DNA from: Paenibacillus sp. 453mf
Lineage (GTDB): Bacteria > Bacillota > Bacilli > Paenibacillales > Paenibacillaceae
Reading direction: 5' to 3'
DNA length: 64,000 bases
NCBI RefSeq assembly: GCF_900116105.1
Contig: NZ_FPAC01000001.1
Location: 548,862-612,861, forward strand
Notes under the pieces: generated by a model
Told to the model about the DNA's origin: nothing
Seen by the model: the letters and a program-made list of their open reading frames with translations, nothing else
The model's database searches: none
Program-made: the position numbers and the translations under genes
Shown here: one piece after another, positions 45,074 to 54,753 of the stretch
How the letters are laid out: each line of letters begins with the position of its first letter
Position numbering within the stretch: the stretch's first letter is position 1

Positions 45074-46984
45074 ATGACAACACTTATTCATATGCGTGAG
45101 ATTAGTAAGGATTGGAACGGTAAGACATTGTTCGGACATGTCAATATGGAGGTTAACGAGTCTGAGCGTATTGCACTGTTTGGGCGTAATGGCTGTGGTA
45201 AGACTACGCTGCTAAACATTCTGACGGGTAGTGAGCAGCCAACGGCAGGTACTCTGACCGTCCATCTTGAGTCTGAGGAAATCGGATTCATGCGTCAGGA
45301 CTTTAAACCCGAGGAGCATTGGAGTGTTAAACAGATTGCCTTTGTAGAGAGTGGAACTTGGGGAGCATTAAAAATGGAGCTTCAGGAGGCCGAGGAACAG
45401 CTCGCTTCTGAGCCTGATTCTTCCCCGGCTTCGCTTGAGCGCTACGGAGAGATACTCGAGCAATACGAAGCCTTCGGTGGTTATGCTAGAGAAGCAGAGC
45501 TTGAGCGAATGATGACACATCTCAGTATTGGCGAAGTGCTGTGGGATCGCCCCTTCTCTTCACTTAGTGGAGGTCAGAAGACCAGGCTGCGCCTGGCCGC
45601 GCTGTTAACCAGAAAACCGAGACTGCTTATTCTGGATGAACCGACCAATCATCTCGATCATGAGAGTATGACCTGGCTGGAAGAGTGGATGCTGTCCTAT
45701 TCAGGCACGCTCGTCTTTGTATCGCATGACCGGACCTTCTTGGATCGGGTAGCCACGAGTATTTGTGAGCTTACTTATGAGGGAACCCGTAAATATCCGG
45801 GGGGCTATGAGGAATACAAAGAGCAGAAGGAGCGCGAGAAGAGAGAGCAGGCTGCTAAATATCGTCAACAGGAGCTTGCCAAAAAAGCACTGGAGGAGTC
45901 CATTCGGAAATATCAGGAATGGTTTAAGATATCACACCGAAATGCAGGTAATGTCACAGAATCAAGAATAGCAGCGAGCTATTACAAGGCAAGAGCCAAT
46001 AAAAATATATCAAGATATCATGCGAAGCAGAAGCAGCTTGAAAGGCTCGAGGGAGAACGAGTTGAAAGGCCGCGAGAGGGACCTAAAGTCAGTGTGGAAT
46101 TAAAGGAAGGGGAATTTGGAGCAAGGAACTTTGTACAGCTAAGAGACGTAGAGTACACTTATCTTGGTAGTCAGACACCTGTATTCTCCGGTGTAGACCT
46201 GGCCGTTGAACGGGGAAAGAGGATTGCACTCCAAGGAATGAATGGTGCCGGAAAAACAACCCTGTTAAAGCTTATCACGGGAGAGCTGTCTCCGCAAAAG
46301 GGAGAGGTAAACCTTCATGCCAGAACCAAAATAGGTTATTTTTCGCAGGAGCTTGAAGGACTTCAGCCCGAGATGACCTTGCTGGACAGCTTGCTCATTA
46401 ATCCATTCATGACACAAACGGAAGCACGGACCATGCTGGGCAATTTCTTATTTTCACGGGATGATGTGTTTAAGAAGATTGGCGATTTGAGCATGGGCGA
46501 GAAATGCAGAGCAGCGTTTATAAGGCTGTACTTCAGCGGCTCTAACCTGCTCGTCCTCGATGAACCAACCAATTATTTAGACATTGATACTAGAGAAGTG
46601 ATGGAGGAAGCGCTGCTCAGCTACGAAGGCTCTTTAGTATTTGTGTCTCACGATCGAACGCTTGTTCGAAAGCTGGCCAATCAGCTGCTTCAAATGGGTA
46701 AGCATGAGCCCTTGCGCATATTTGATGGAACGGTAGAGGAATATGAAGAACATTTGGTTAGGAAAAGTGAAACGCCTGAGGAGCGTGAGGAGGAAGACCT
46801 GCGCATTCAGCTGCAGCATCGTTTGAATGAATTGCTGACAGGGTCTAGTTATGATCAAGCAAATCCTGGGCAACCCGCTGATGTAGAATCTTATTATATG
46901 GACAGTGCAACGCTGCAGGAGATTCGGGAGCTTCGCTCCAAACTGGCTGCGCTGCAGAAGAAGGATAAGGGTTCGTTCAAATAG
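45074..46984 (+). CDS. ABC-F ribosome-protection protein (Vga/VmlR-like)
   Basis: A 636-residue soluble protein with two ABC cassettes and no membrane domain. Cassette 1: Walker A GRNGCGKTT (about residue 37), signature LSGGQKTR, Walker B LLILDEPTNHLD. The linker (about 250-345) is a charged helical pair with KISHRNAGNVTESRIAASYYKARANK at the tip region, as in antibiotic-resistance ABC-Fs. Cassette 2: MNGAGKTT, degenerate signature LSMGEKCR, LLVLDEPTNYLD. ABC-F proteins of this class bind the ribosomal E-site and dislodge macrolides, lincosamides, streptogramin A or pleuromutilins; the drug range here is not readable. The leader above is attenuator-like. Confidence 0.88.
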   Translation: MTTLIHMREISKDWNGKTLFGHVNMEVNESERIALFGRNGCGKTTLLNILTGSEQPTAGTLTVHLESEEIGFMRQDFKPEEHWSVKQIAFVESGTWGALKMELQEAEEQLASEPDSSPASLERYGEILEQYEAFGGYAREAELERMMTHLSIGEVLWDRPFSSLSGGQKTRLRLAALLTRKPRLLILDEPTNHLDHESMTWLEEWMLSYSGTLVFVSHDRTFLDRVATSICELTYEGTRKYPGGYEEYKEQKEREKREQAAKYRQQELAKKALEESIRKYQEWFKISHRNAGNVTESRIAASYYKARANKNISRYHAKQKQLERLEGERVERPREGPKVSVELKEGEFGARNFVQLRDVEYTYLGSQTPVFSGVDLAVERGKRIALQGMNGAGKTTLLKLITGELSPQKGEVNLHARTKIGYFSQELEGLQPEMTLLDSLLINPFMTQTEARTMLGNFLFSRDDVFKKIGDLSMGEKCRAAFIRLYFSGSNLLVLDEPTNYLDIDTREVMEEALLSYEGSLVFVSHDRTLVRKLANQLLQMGKHEPLRIFDGTVEEYEEHLVRKSETPEEREEEDLRIQLQHRLNELLTGSSYDQANPGQPADVESYYMDSATLQEIRELRSKLAALQKKDKGSFK

Positions 46985-47012
46985 AGGAGACAGCCTATTT
47001 TGCCTGCAGGGC

Positions 47013-47041
47013 TTGCGAGAGAAGACACATTTGCGTATAAT
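47013..47041 (+). promoter_or_regulatory. Sigma-A promoter of pheST
   Basis: TTGCGA at 47013-47018 and TATAAT at 47036-47041, spacing 17, about 35 bases before the T-box leader. Confidence 0.82.
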
Positions 47042-47081
47042 AATGTAGCAAACTAGGCAAGACTTAAATGAACAAAATGCT

Positions 47082-47398
47082 AAGATGGAGAAGAGTACAC
47101 AGTGCTTTTGTACAGGGAGGAAGCGCCAGAGATTGAGAGCGTTTCTACGAAATCAGGCTGTCGAAGTTCGCTCCGGAGCAGTTCCTTGAACATCGAACAG
47201 GGTATAACGGTATGTGCCGTATACTGTGTTTGTCAGTAGAGGATACCGGTTCACGTCCCGTTATGAACGTGCTAAAGTGAGATTGAAATCGTATAGCGGA
47301 TATGGCTGAACATGGTCATGTGAACAGCTGTACATGAATCTAACAAGGGTGGTACCACGGTCTTTTCGTCCCTTCATCGGGAGAGAAGGCCTTTTTTT
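47082..47398 (+). promoter_or_regulatory. T-box leader of pheST (phenylalanine specifier)
   Basis: A T-box riboswitch with AAGATGGAGAAGAGTA at the 5' end, the invariant AAGGGTGGTACCACGG (47345-47360) and a terminator GGTCTTTTCGTCCC / GGGAGAGAAGGCC plus seven T ending at 47398. The specifier TTC (47167-47169) sits in CGAAGTTCGCTCCGGAGC and reads phenylalanine, as expected before pheS. Uncharged tRNA-Phe stabilises the antiterminator and allows transcription. Confidence 0.95.
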
Positions 47399-47442
47399 GT
47401 TGATCAAAATCTTAGGGCTATGAAGGAGGCTATTTGAACGCC

Positions 47443-48477
47443 ATGAAAGAAAGATTAGAAGCTTTAAAGAGCGATGCGCTTGCTGAGCTCGCAGGCGTAA
47501 ATGATGCACAAGCACTTGGCGATATCCGAGTGAAATATCTAGGAAAAAAAGGTGCGCTTACTGAAATTTTGCGCGGTATGGGTGCCCTGAGTGCAGAAGA
47601 ACGTCCGGTAATTGGACAGGTGGCAAACGACGTTCGTGGTGCCATTGAAGCAGTGATTGAGGAGAAGCAAGAAGCATTCCAAAGAGCAGAAACGGAGAAA
47701 CGTCTAGCGAAGGAAACCATTGATGTTACGCTGCCGGGACGCCGTCTGCCAGAAGGCGGGCTCCATCCACTAACGAAGGTTATTCAGGATCTTGAGGATA
47801 TATTTGTAGGTATGGGATATCAAGTGGCTGAAGGTCCAGAAGTTGAAATGGACTATTACAATTTTGAAGCGCTCAACCTGCCGAAGAATCACCCGGCCCG
47901 TGATATGCAGGATTCCTTCTACATCACAGAAGATATTCTGATGCGCACACATACATCTCCTGTACAGGTTCGAACGATGCAAGCGATGCAAGGCGAATCC
48001 CCTGTAAAGGTCATCGTTCCAGGTAAAGTGTACCGGCGAGATGACGATGATGCTACGCATTCCTTCCAGTTCCATCAGGTAGAGGGAATTGTCGTTGGCA
48101 AAAACATCCGGATGAGTGACCTCAAGGGTACTTTGCTCCAGTTCGTGCGTGAAATGTTCGGTGCACATACCGAAATTCGTCTTCGTCCCAGCTTCTTCCC
48201 ATTCACGGAGCCTAGTGTTGAAGTCGATGTTACCTGCATTAAGTGTGGCGGAGCTGGCTGCCGTTTGTGTAAACAAACCGGCTGGATTGAAATTCTAGGA
48301 GCGGGTATGGTTCATCCTAACGTACTTGAGATGGGCGGCTACGATCCTAAGGAATACAGCGGCTTTGCATTTGGTATGGGTGTAGAACGGATTGCGATGC
48401 TGAAATATGGTGTTGACGATATTCGCCATTTCTATAACAGTGACCTCTCATTCCTGAAGCAATTTGCCAGACTATAA
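47443..48477 (+). CDS. pheS: Phenylalanyl-tRNA synthetase alpha subunit
   Basis: The catalytic subunit (about 344 residues) of the alpha2-beta2 enzyme that charges tRNA-Phe. An N-terminal coiled arm is followed by [19 protein letters not shown] and the class II core: [12 protein letters not shown], the motif 2 region [21 protein letters not shown] and motif 3 [17 protein letters not shown]. The ATG at 47443 aligns with the N-terminus of the B. subtilis protein; an in-frame TTG at 47434 lies only four bases from GAAGGAGG and cannot be ruled out. pheT follows after 57 bases. Confidence 0.95.
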   Translation: MKERLEALKSDALAELAGVNDAQALGDIRVKYLGKKGALTEILRGMGALSAEERPVIGQVANDVRGAIEAVIEEKQEAFQRAETEKRLAKETIDVTLPGRRLPEGGLHPLTKVIQDLEDIFVGMGYQVAEGPEVEMDYYNFEALNLPKNHPARDMQDSFYITEDILMRTHTSPVQVRTMQAMQGESPVKVIVPGKVYRRDDDDATHSFQFHQVEGIVVGKNIRMSDLKGTLLQFVREMFGAHTEIRLRPSFFPFTEPSVEVDVTCIKCGGAGCRLCKQTGWIEILGAGMVHPNVLEMGGYDPKEYSGFAFGMGVERIAMLKYGVDDIRHFYNSDLSFLKQFARL

Positions 48478-48534
48478 TTACATTTAACCAGGCTGGATTA
48501 GAAGCCTATATAAATAGAAGGAAGTGATCGTAAC

Positions 48535-50985
48535 GTGAGAGTATCAACAGAATGGTTATCTGATTATATTTCTCTAGAGGGTGTTGCACCGCAGGATTTG
48601 GCTGAACGCATCACACGTGCGGGAATTGAAATTGATATTGTAGAAAATCGGAATCAAGGTGTGACCAAAGTTGTCGTGGGTTACGTAACCAGCAAGGAGA
48701 AGCATCCAGATGCGGATAAGCTGAACATTTGTAAAGTCGATGCAGGACTTACGGAAGAGCTTCAGATCGTATGCGGAGCGAAAAATGTAGATGCAGGTCA
48801 GAAGGTTCCTGTAGCTCTTGTCGGAGCAAAGCTGCCAGGCGGTCTTGAAATTAAAAAAGCCAAGCTTCGCGGTGCCCTGTCACAAGGAATGATTTGTTCT
48901 GCCAAAGAGCTCGGTCTAAATGACAAGCTCTTGCCTAAAGAGCTTCAGGAAGGGATTCTCGTTCTTCCAGCTGAGCTTGAAGTAGGAACACCGATCGAGC
49001 AGGTGCTGGGTCTTAATGATCATGTGCTTGAGCTTGATCTTACGCCAAACCGTTCGGATGCATTGTCCATGATTGGAGCTGCTTACGAAGTTAGTGCCAT
49101 TTTGAGCAGAGATGTTACTTTGCCGGTACCTGAAGCAGATATCAATGAGTCTGGCTCAGCGGCAGCGGATCATATCTCGGTACAAGTCGATGCGCCTGAG
49201 CTGTGTACTCATTACTCGGCTAGATATATTAGTGGAGTTACGATTAAACCATCCCCACAGTGGATGCAAAACCGCCTGATAGCAGCTGGTATTCGTCCAA
49301 TTAATAACATTGTGGACATTACCAACTACGTGATGCTGGAATATGGTCAGCCGCTGCATGCCTTTGATGCGGATCAGCTGTCGGGGGGCAATATCGTCGT
49401 TCGTCAAGCCACAGATGGTGAAACATTTGTAACGCTCGACGATCAGGAACGCAAGCTGAAAGACTCAATGCTGCTGATTACGGATGGTGTTAAACCGGTG
49501 GCGATTGCCGGTGTAATGGGCGGACAGAATTCTGAAGTTACGGGCGATACAGCCAATATCTTGTTGGAATCGGCTAAGTTTGACGGTACGACCGTACGTA
49601 AGACATCCCGCGAACTCGGACTGCGCTCCGAATCCAGTCTTCGTTTTGAGAAGAATGTAGATCCTGGCTCTGTTATTCCTGCACTGAACCGTGCTGCATC
49701 CCTGATCAGTGCGTATGCTGGAGGAAACGTACATCCTGGAATCGTGGAGTCCACAGCAGGATCAAATGAAGAACGAGTTATTGCCCTGTCTGTTTCCAAA
49801 GTGAATAACTATCTAGGTACATCGCTATCTGCTGAGGCAATTCAAGCCATTTTTGATCGTCTGCATTTCACATATGAAGCTGCTCCTCAGAATGAGCTTC
49901 ATGTCACTGTACCTACACGCCGGGGAGATATTACTCGAGATGTGGATCTTATTGAGGAAGTTGCCCGTCTATACGGCTACGATGATATCCCAACAACGGT
50001 TATCGAAGGACCTACTACACCAGGATCACTCACCAAGCCTCAGGTGATTCGCAGAGCACTGCGTGGTCTCTTGTCTAATGGAGGATATCAGGAGATGATT
50101 AGTTATTCCTTCGTTAATCCTGAGCGGGCGACACAATTTTCAGCATTGACAGCAGGCAGCCACTCTGTGAAGCTCGCAATGCCGATGAGTGAAGAACAGA
50201 GCGTGCTCAGAACAAGCGCACTTCCTCAAATGCTGGAAGCAGCGCAGTACAATCGCAATCGCAAGCAGGAGAGCCTCGCCCTGTATGAGATCGGCAGCGT
50301 TTTTTATACAGAAGAAGAGACGCTGACGAAGCAACCTAAGGAAATTCCAGTGCTGTCACTGCTCTTGTCCGGCAATCGAATTGAGAAGCAGTGGAATATT
50401 ACAGCTGAGAAGGTCGATTTCTTTGATCTTAAGGGTGCTGTGGAATCCATATTTGCATACCTCGGACTCGAAGGACAGATCAGCTACGCTGCGAATCAGC
50501 CGAAGGACTATCACCCTGGACGCTCGGCTTCCATTTATCTGAATGTTTCCGGGGAGGATCAGGTTCTCGTAGGAACACTTGGTCAAGTCCATCCTGAGCT
50601 TCAGCTGGCCTATGATCTGGGAGATACGTATATCGCCGAATTGTCACTTGAAGCCTTGTATGATCAAGCTCTTCCTCCACTTGTCTATCGTGAACTGCCA
50701 CGCTTCCCTGCAGTTTCCCGTGATATTGCAGTGGTTGTAGAGCAGTCGGTAGAAGCTGGCGTCTTGATGTCTTCGATCCGGGAATCTGCCGGTGAATTGC
50801 TTCAGTCTGTTCAAGTATTCGATATTTATACAGGGGAGAAAGTGGGAGAAGGCAAGAAGAGTATAGCCCTTGCACTAACATACCGTCACAAGGATCACAC
50901 ACTAACCGAAGAAGAAATTACAGCGGTTCATACAAAAGTGCTGACAGATCTGTCCGATAAAACAGGAGCGGAACTTCGCAAATAA
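48535..50985 (+). CDS. pheT: Phenylalanyl-tRNA synthetase beta subunit
   Basis: The 816-residue beta subunit, which binds tRNA and edits misacylated Tyr-tRNA-Phe. In order: an OB-fold tRNA-binding domain (about 40-150; VVGYVTSKEKHPDADKLNICKVD), B3/4 editing domain, B5 domain (RRGDITRDVDLIEEVARLYGYDDIPTT), a catalytic-like core and the C-terminal FDX-ACB anticodon domain (YRELPRFPAVSRDIAVVVE). Length is standard. The GTG start has GAAGGAAGTG upstream. It is cotranscribed with pheS. Confidence 0.96.
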   Translation: MRVSTEWLSDYISLEGVAPQDLAERITRAGIEIDIVENRNQGVTKVVVGYVTSKEKHPDADKLNICKVDAGLTEELQIVCGAKNVDAGQKVPVALVGAKLPGGLEIKKAKLRGALSQGMICSAKELGLNDKLLPKELQEGILVLPAELEVGTPIEQVLGLNDHVLELDLTPNRSDALSMIGAAYEVSAILSRDVTLPVPEADINESGSAAADHISVQVDAPELCTHYSARYISGVTIKPSPQWMQNRLIAAGIRPINNIVDITNYVMLEYGQPLHAFDADQLSGGNIVVRQATDGETFVTLDDQERKLKDSMLLITDGVKPVAIAGVMGGQNSEVTGDTANILLESAKFDGTTVRKTSRELGLRSESSLRFEKNVDPGSVIPALNRAASLISAYAGGNVHPGIVESTAGSNEERVIALSVSKVNNYLGTSLSAEAIQAIFDRLHFTYEAAPQNELHVTVPTRRGDITRDVDLIEEVARLYGYDDIPTTVIEGPTTPGSLTKPQVIRRALRGLLSNGGYQEMISYSFVNPERATQFSALTAGSHSVKLAMPMSEEQSVLRTSALPQMLEAAQYNRNRKQESLALYEIGSVFYTEEETLTKQPKEIPVLSLLLSGNRIEKQWNITAEKVDFFDLKGAVESIFAYLGLEGQISYAANQPKDYHPGRSASIYLNVSGEDQVLVGTLGQVHPELQLAYDLGDTYIAELSLEALYDQALPPLVYRELPRFPAVSRDIAVVVEQSVEAGVLMSSIRESAGELLQSVQVFDIYTGEKVGEGKKSIALALTYRHKDHTLTEEEITAVHTKVLTDLSDKTGAELRK

Positions 50986-51043
50986 GCTTTTTTCCTGATT
51001 TACCCTTTATTTTTTGAGAAAAAAATTGCAGGAATTGCCCTAA

Positions 51044-51088
51044 GTCACATCGAATCCTTAAACATCAAGGTTCGATGTGATTTTTTTT
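51044..51088 (+). terminator. Terminator-like hairpin between pheT and the ZapA fusion
   Basis: TCACATCGAA.CC pairs with GG.TTCGATGTGA, then TTTTTTTT. It ends pheST but stands only 43 bases before the next start codon, so the downstream gene is either read through or has a promoter overlapping this region. Confidence 0.85.
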
Positions 51089-51130
51089 CAACTTAGAATC
51101 AACAAGACAGACATGAAGGAGGGCACAACT

Positions 51131-54079
51131 GTGACTACACCTAATCGTACTCGCGTCACCGTAGACATCTACGGGACTTCTTATAAATTGGTCGGCAGCA
51201 GTGCCGAATATATGAAACAGGTTGCAAGCCTGGTTGACGAAAGAATGAACGCCATATCAAAGACCCATTCCAGACTGGATACGCCGAGACTTGCCGTTTT
51301 GACTGCAGTACATATGGCAGAGGAATCTTTGCAGGTTCAACAGGTTAAGAATGAGCTGAAGATGGTAACTGGCGAGAAGACACAGCTGGGAAGCGAGTTG
51401 GCTAAGCTTCAGGATACTTATGAACAGCAGATGGAGAAATTAAAGCAACTCGAACAAGCAAGAGCTGCTCTGGATAAAGAGAAGCAAAATGCCCAGCAGG
51501 CACTCGCCCAGCTTGAGAAGGTGCGTAATGAAGAGCAGCGTGCATTAAAATCTCAATTGGAAGAGGCGCTGTCGAAGACACTCCTTCGAGAGGAGGAGCT
51601 GAAGAAAGCGGAACACAGCTATAACGAGCTCCTCAATCGTTCGCAGCAGAATGAGAAGAAGTGGCAACAGCAGACACAGCAGAAGCAGAAAGAGCTGACA
51701 GAGCAGTTAGAAGCAAGGCGCAAGAATGAAATTGCAGAGCAGGAAGCGAGGCATAACAAGCTTATCGAAGAAGCTGCTGCCAAGGAGCGGGAGCTTCGGA
51801 AGCTCCTTGAGCAGAAGACCGCACAAGCGGACAAAGTTCTGGAGGAGCGGAATCAGTTAGAGTCAAGACTGCAATCGGAGAAGGCAGCACTTCAGAAACA
51901 GCATGAAGCCAAGCTGAAGGAACTAACAGATCAAGCAGCAGCTAAGTATGCCAAGCTGGAGCAGCAGCTGAATCTGAAGGAACAAGAATGGCAGAAGATG
52001 CTCAGTTCCAAGGAGCAGGAATGGAAGAATGCACTGAAGGCGAGCGAAGATAAGCTTGGTCAGTTAAATATCAAAATTCAAGAAGTACGGACATCGGCGG
52101 ATGCGCGTATCCTCCAAGCAGAGGAGGATGCTGCAGCGAAGTTAAATGCGTTCAAGGAAGAACAGCTTCAAGAAGTCGAGTCCATCAAGGCTCAGGCAGC
52201 AGCCGAAGCGCAGCAGCAGGTTGATGAAATAACACAGATGCTGCTGGATGAAGAGGCTAAGGGTGCCGATCTCCTCAAAATCAAGGCTCAAGCTGAGGAG
52301 CAGATCAAGGTGCTGGAGAAATCCGTTAAAGAATTGAATAGTCAGCTTCTGCAAGCAGACAGCGATCTTGCCGAAGTCAAGGAAGCTTATGAGGAGCGAC
52401 TGAGCGAATCGAAGAGCGAGATGGAGGAACGGCTTAAGGAAGCGGAGAGCTTGGCTGTTCAAGAAGCGGAGCGAGCGGAAGCAGCAGCTTATGAGCAATA
52501 TCGAGAAGAGCTGAACTCCGTTAAGGAAGAGCTTATGCGTTCGCATAATGAGCGAGAACATAAGCTTAAGCAAGATATTGAACTGCTTCAGAAGCAGCTT
52601 GAGGAAGAACGGGCTGAAGCGGAGAATCAGCTTGAGGAAGCTCTTGCCCAGCTTGCTGAGGAAGAAGATAAGCTGAAGGGGCTTACCGGAAGATTGGAAC
52701 AGGAGCAGGCTCGCGCTACCGAGCTTGAATCCATTGCTTCACAAGGGCAGGATACGATCCTTAAGCATACTCGCCGTATCCAGGAGCTTGAACAGCAGAT
52801 ATCCGATGTGAAGAATAACAGCTCCTCCCTTCAAGCTAAACTCCGCACAGCGGAGCAGGAGGCAGCCAAGGCACAGGAGACGGCTGAGCAGCTCAAGCTC
52901 AAAATACAGGATGCAATAGATAAAGAAGCTGCAAGCGCTGCTCAGCTTCGCAAGGTCCAGGAACAGCATACCGTCAGTCAGCGCGAGATTTCCAGTCTTA
53001 AACAGGCAGGTGAGAAGGCTGAGCAGGAACAGCGGCGACTACAGAAAGTGCTGGAACAGGCTCATGCGGCAACCCGGCAATTGCAGAACGAGGTAGCCTC
53101 CCTATCGGGCAGCGAGAAGAGCTGGAGAATGGCAGCCGAGCAGCATAAACAAGAGATCAGTGAGCTGGAGACAGAGCTTCTTGAAGCGACCGAACGTTTG
53201 GAGAAGACGCAAGCAGAGCTGCAAACTGTACGCAGCGAGCTGGAGCAAGCAGCTGTAGAGATGGAGCGTGTACAATCAGAACGAGAAGCACTGTCCAAAC
53301 AGCTCCCGGATCTGCAGAAGCAATATGAAGCGCTGCAGGCTGATTATGAGCAATCGGTTAGTCAGGAACAAAAGTACAAGCAGCTCATTTCAGAATACGA
53401 ACAAGAGCAGGCTAATATTCGCAAACAATGGCTTGCTATTGAATCCGAGCATGTCAAAGTCAAGGATCAATTGTCGAAACGTCAATCTTTGCTGAATGAA
53501 GCTGAGGAAGAGGCGATTGAATGGCAGCTCAAATACGAGGAGCTTGAGGAAGCCGTATCCTCACTGCGTGCGGAGCAGAACCAATGGAATGAACATGAGA
53601 AGAGCTTAAGGTCTGAGCTCGAAGAGTGGTCTCATAAGGAGCAGCATTGGATGCTTCTTCAGGAAGAAGCACTGCGTCAGAAGCAGGAATTCCAGTCCAA
53701 ATATGAGAAACTGGCTGCACAGCAGCAGGAATGGGAAGAAGACCGCAGCAAGTTAGCTGATGAGGTCAGCAGCTGGCAGAAGCAAGTTGCCGCAGGTGAT
53801 GATCGGCTGGCTGAGCTGGAACGACAGAAGGATACAGCCCTATCGAGCTTGAATTCCTTACAAGGGGAGAAGAAGGCCCTTGAGTCCGAATTGCAGGATG
53901 TCGTTGAACGTTACGAGGTAACGGCTCATCAGCTGCGGCTTCTTGAAGTGGAGCGTGAGATGCAGCAGGACAAGTCGGAGAATCTGGCTCATGAATATCG
54001 TCAGCTGCAAGATGAATACACGAAGCTTCAGACAGAGTATAACGAATGGATCGAGCTGATTGAGCAAGATCAGAGCTGA
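51131..54079 (+). CDS. ZapA-domain protein fused to a giant coiled coil
   Basis: A 982-residue protein. Residues about 5-75 match the cell-division factor ZapA (RVTVDIYGTSYKLVGSS, VASLVDERM, TPRLAVLTAVHMAEE), which binds FtsZ and bundles filaments; ordinary ZapA is 85-110 residues. From about residue 75 to the end there is an unbroken Glu/Gln/Lys/Leu/Ala heptad pattern with few prolines, predicting a coiled coil that could exceed 100 nm. No membrane segment or other domain is visible. AAGGAGGG lies seven bases before the GTG. The locus position (after pheT, before mutS2) is that of zapA in Bacillus, so it is probably the resident ZapA, greatly enlarged. The role of the coil is unknown. Confidence 0.85.
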   Translation: MTTPNRTRVTVDIYGTSYKLVGSSAEYMKQVASLVDERMNAISKTHSRLDTPRLAVLTAVHMAEESLQVQQVKNELKMVTGEKTQLGSELAKLQDTYEQQMEKLKQLEQARAALDKEKQNAQQALAQLEKVRNEEQRALKSQLEEALSKTLLREEELKKAEHSYNELLNRSQQNEKKWQQQTQQKQKELTEQLEARRKNEIAEQEARHNKLIEEAAAKERELRKLLEQKTAQADKVLEERNQLESRLQSEKAALQKQHEAKLKELTDQAAAKYAKLEQQLNLKEQEWQKMLSSKEQEWKNALKASEDKLGQLNIKIQEVRTSADARILQAEEDAAAKLNAFKEEQLQEVESIKAQAAAEAQQQVDEITQMLLDEEAKGADLLKIKAQAEEQIKVLEKSVKELNSQLLQADSDLAEVKEAYEERLSESKSEMEERLKEAESLAVQEAERAEAAAYEQYREELNSVKEELMRSHNEREHKLKQDIELLQKQLEEERAEAENQLEEALAQLAEEEDKLKGLTGRLEQEQARATELESIASQGQDTILKHTRRIQELEQQISDVKNNSSSLQAKLRTAEQEAAKAQETAEQLKLKIQDAIDKEAASAAQLRKVQEQHTVSQREISSLKQAGEKAEQEQRRLQKVLEQAHAATRQLQNEVASLSGSEKSWRMAAEQHKQEISELETELLEATERLEKTQAELQTVRSELEQAAVEMERVQSEREALSKQLPDLQKQYEALQADYEQSVSQEQKYKQLISEYEQEQANIRKQWLAIESEHVKVKDQLSKRQSLLNEAEEEAIEWQLKYEELEEAVSSLRAEQNQWNEHEKSLRSELEEWSHKEQHWMLLQEEALRQKQEFQSKYEKLAAQQQEWEEDRSKLADEVSSWQKQVAAGDDRLAELERQKDTALSSLNSLQGEKKALESELQDVVERYEVTAHQLRLLEVEREMQQDKSENLAHEYRQLQDEYTKLQTEYNEWIELIEQDQS

Positions 54080-54093
54080 TTCATTCTCTATAG

Positions 54094-54139
54094 AAAAAGC
54101 CTGTCTTAAACATCTAATCCGATGCTGGACAGGCTTTTT
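54094..54139. terminator. Terminator between two convergent genes
   Basis: AAAAAGCCTGTC pairs with GACAGGCTTTTT around a 22-base loop; the A and T runs let it work in both directions. Confidence 0.9.
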
Positions 54140-54144
54140 ACCCA

Positions 54145-54528
54145 TTATTCTTCTACTATGATTTTAGATATCATTGTGGAATGACCCGTGCCGCAAAATA
54201 CGGAACATGCGATTTCAAATTCACCCGTTTCTTCCGGTGTGATGACTTTTGATGTTGTATTCCGATCAAGCTGAAGGCTTAGACCGGGTACAATGATTCC
54301 GTGGTTTCCTTCCACATTCTCATATACGACACGAACAGGAACTCCTTTTTTGATGCGATACTCTGGTTGATCAAATTCGTAATTCGTCGCTTTAATGACG
54401 ATTTCGTCACTTGCAGCAACTTCAGGCTCAGTGATACCGCCGCCTTGATCCTCCGCAGAATTTTGACCGCACGCAGCGAGCACGAAGAGCAACATCAGGG
54501 TGAACAGCAGAAAGCTGGCTTTTTTCAT
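54145..54528 (-). CDS. CuA-domain cupredoxin lipoprotein (cytochrome c oxidase subunit II-like)
   Basis: A 127-residue exported protein. The signal peptide ends at the lipobox VLAAC (Cys20), then a short acidic linker and a cupredoxin domain. The CuA site is complete: an upstream His in GNHGIIVPG and the C-terminal CSVFCGTGHSTM (Cys-Ser-x-x-Cys-Gly-x-x-His-x-x-Met), the pattern of oxidase subunit II. Unlike subunit II it has no transmembrane hairpin and no oxidase genes adjoin it, so it is a stand-alone membrane-anchored copper protein, perhaps an electron carrier or copper donor. Function is inferred. Confidence 0.88.
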   Translation of the reverse strand: MKKASFLLFTLMLLFVLAACGQNSAEDQGGGITEPEVAASDEIVIKATNYEFDQPEYRIKKGVPVRVVYENVEGNHGIIVPGLSLQLDRNTTSKVITPEETGEFEIACSVFCGTGHSTMISKIIVEE

Positions 54529-54683
54529 AACGCAGTGCCTCCCAAGTAATGGATAAAATAATTATGCATTACAATGATACCTCAGAAGGATGGGGGCTGT
54601 ACATTTCCTTATGTGAGAATTTTGCAAACAAATCGCAAACAGGGTGATGTTCATCCATGTTACGAAAGAAGCAGTAAAGCATG

Positions 54684-54719
54684 AAAAGAGTCTCCTTACA
54701 TTAATAAGGAGACTCTTTA
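54684..54719 (-). terminator. Terminator of the holin-like gene
   Basis: AAAGAGTCTCCTTA pairs with TAAGGAGACTCTTT, 6-base loop, with T-tail on the minus strand. Confidence 0.82.
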
Positions 54720-54753
54720 AAACGAGTGCGCAGATGATGATACATCTGCTTAA

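Noticed and set aside
44805..45077. 90-codon frame in the ABC-F leader
   Set aside because: No ribosome-binding site, composition unlike neighbours, and it runs through the terminator arms; better explained as structured leader RNA.
51619..53298. Several antisense frames inside the ZapA fusion
   Set aside because: They are Ser/Leu/Cys-rich mirror images of the Glu/Gln-rich coil codons.
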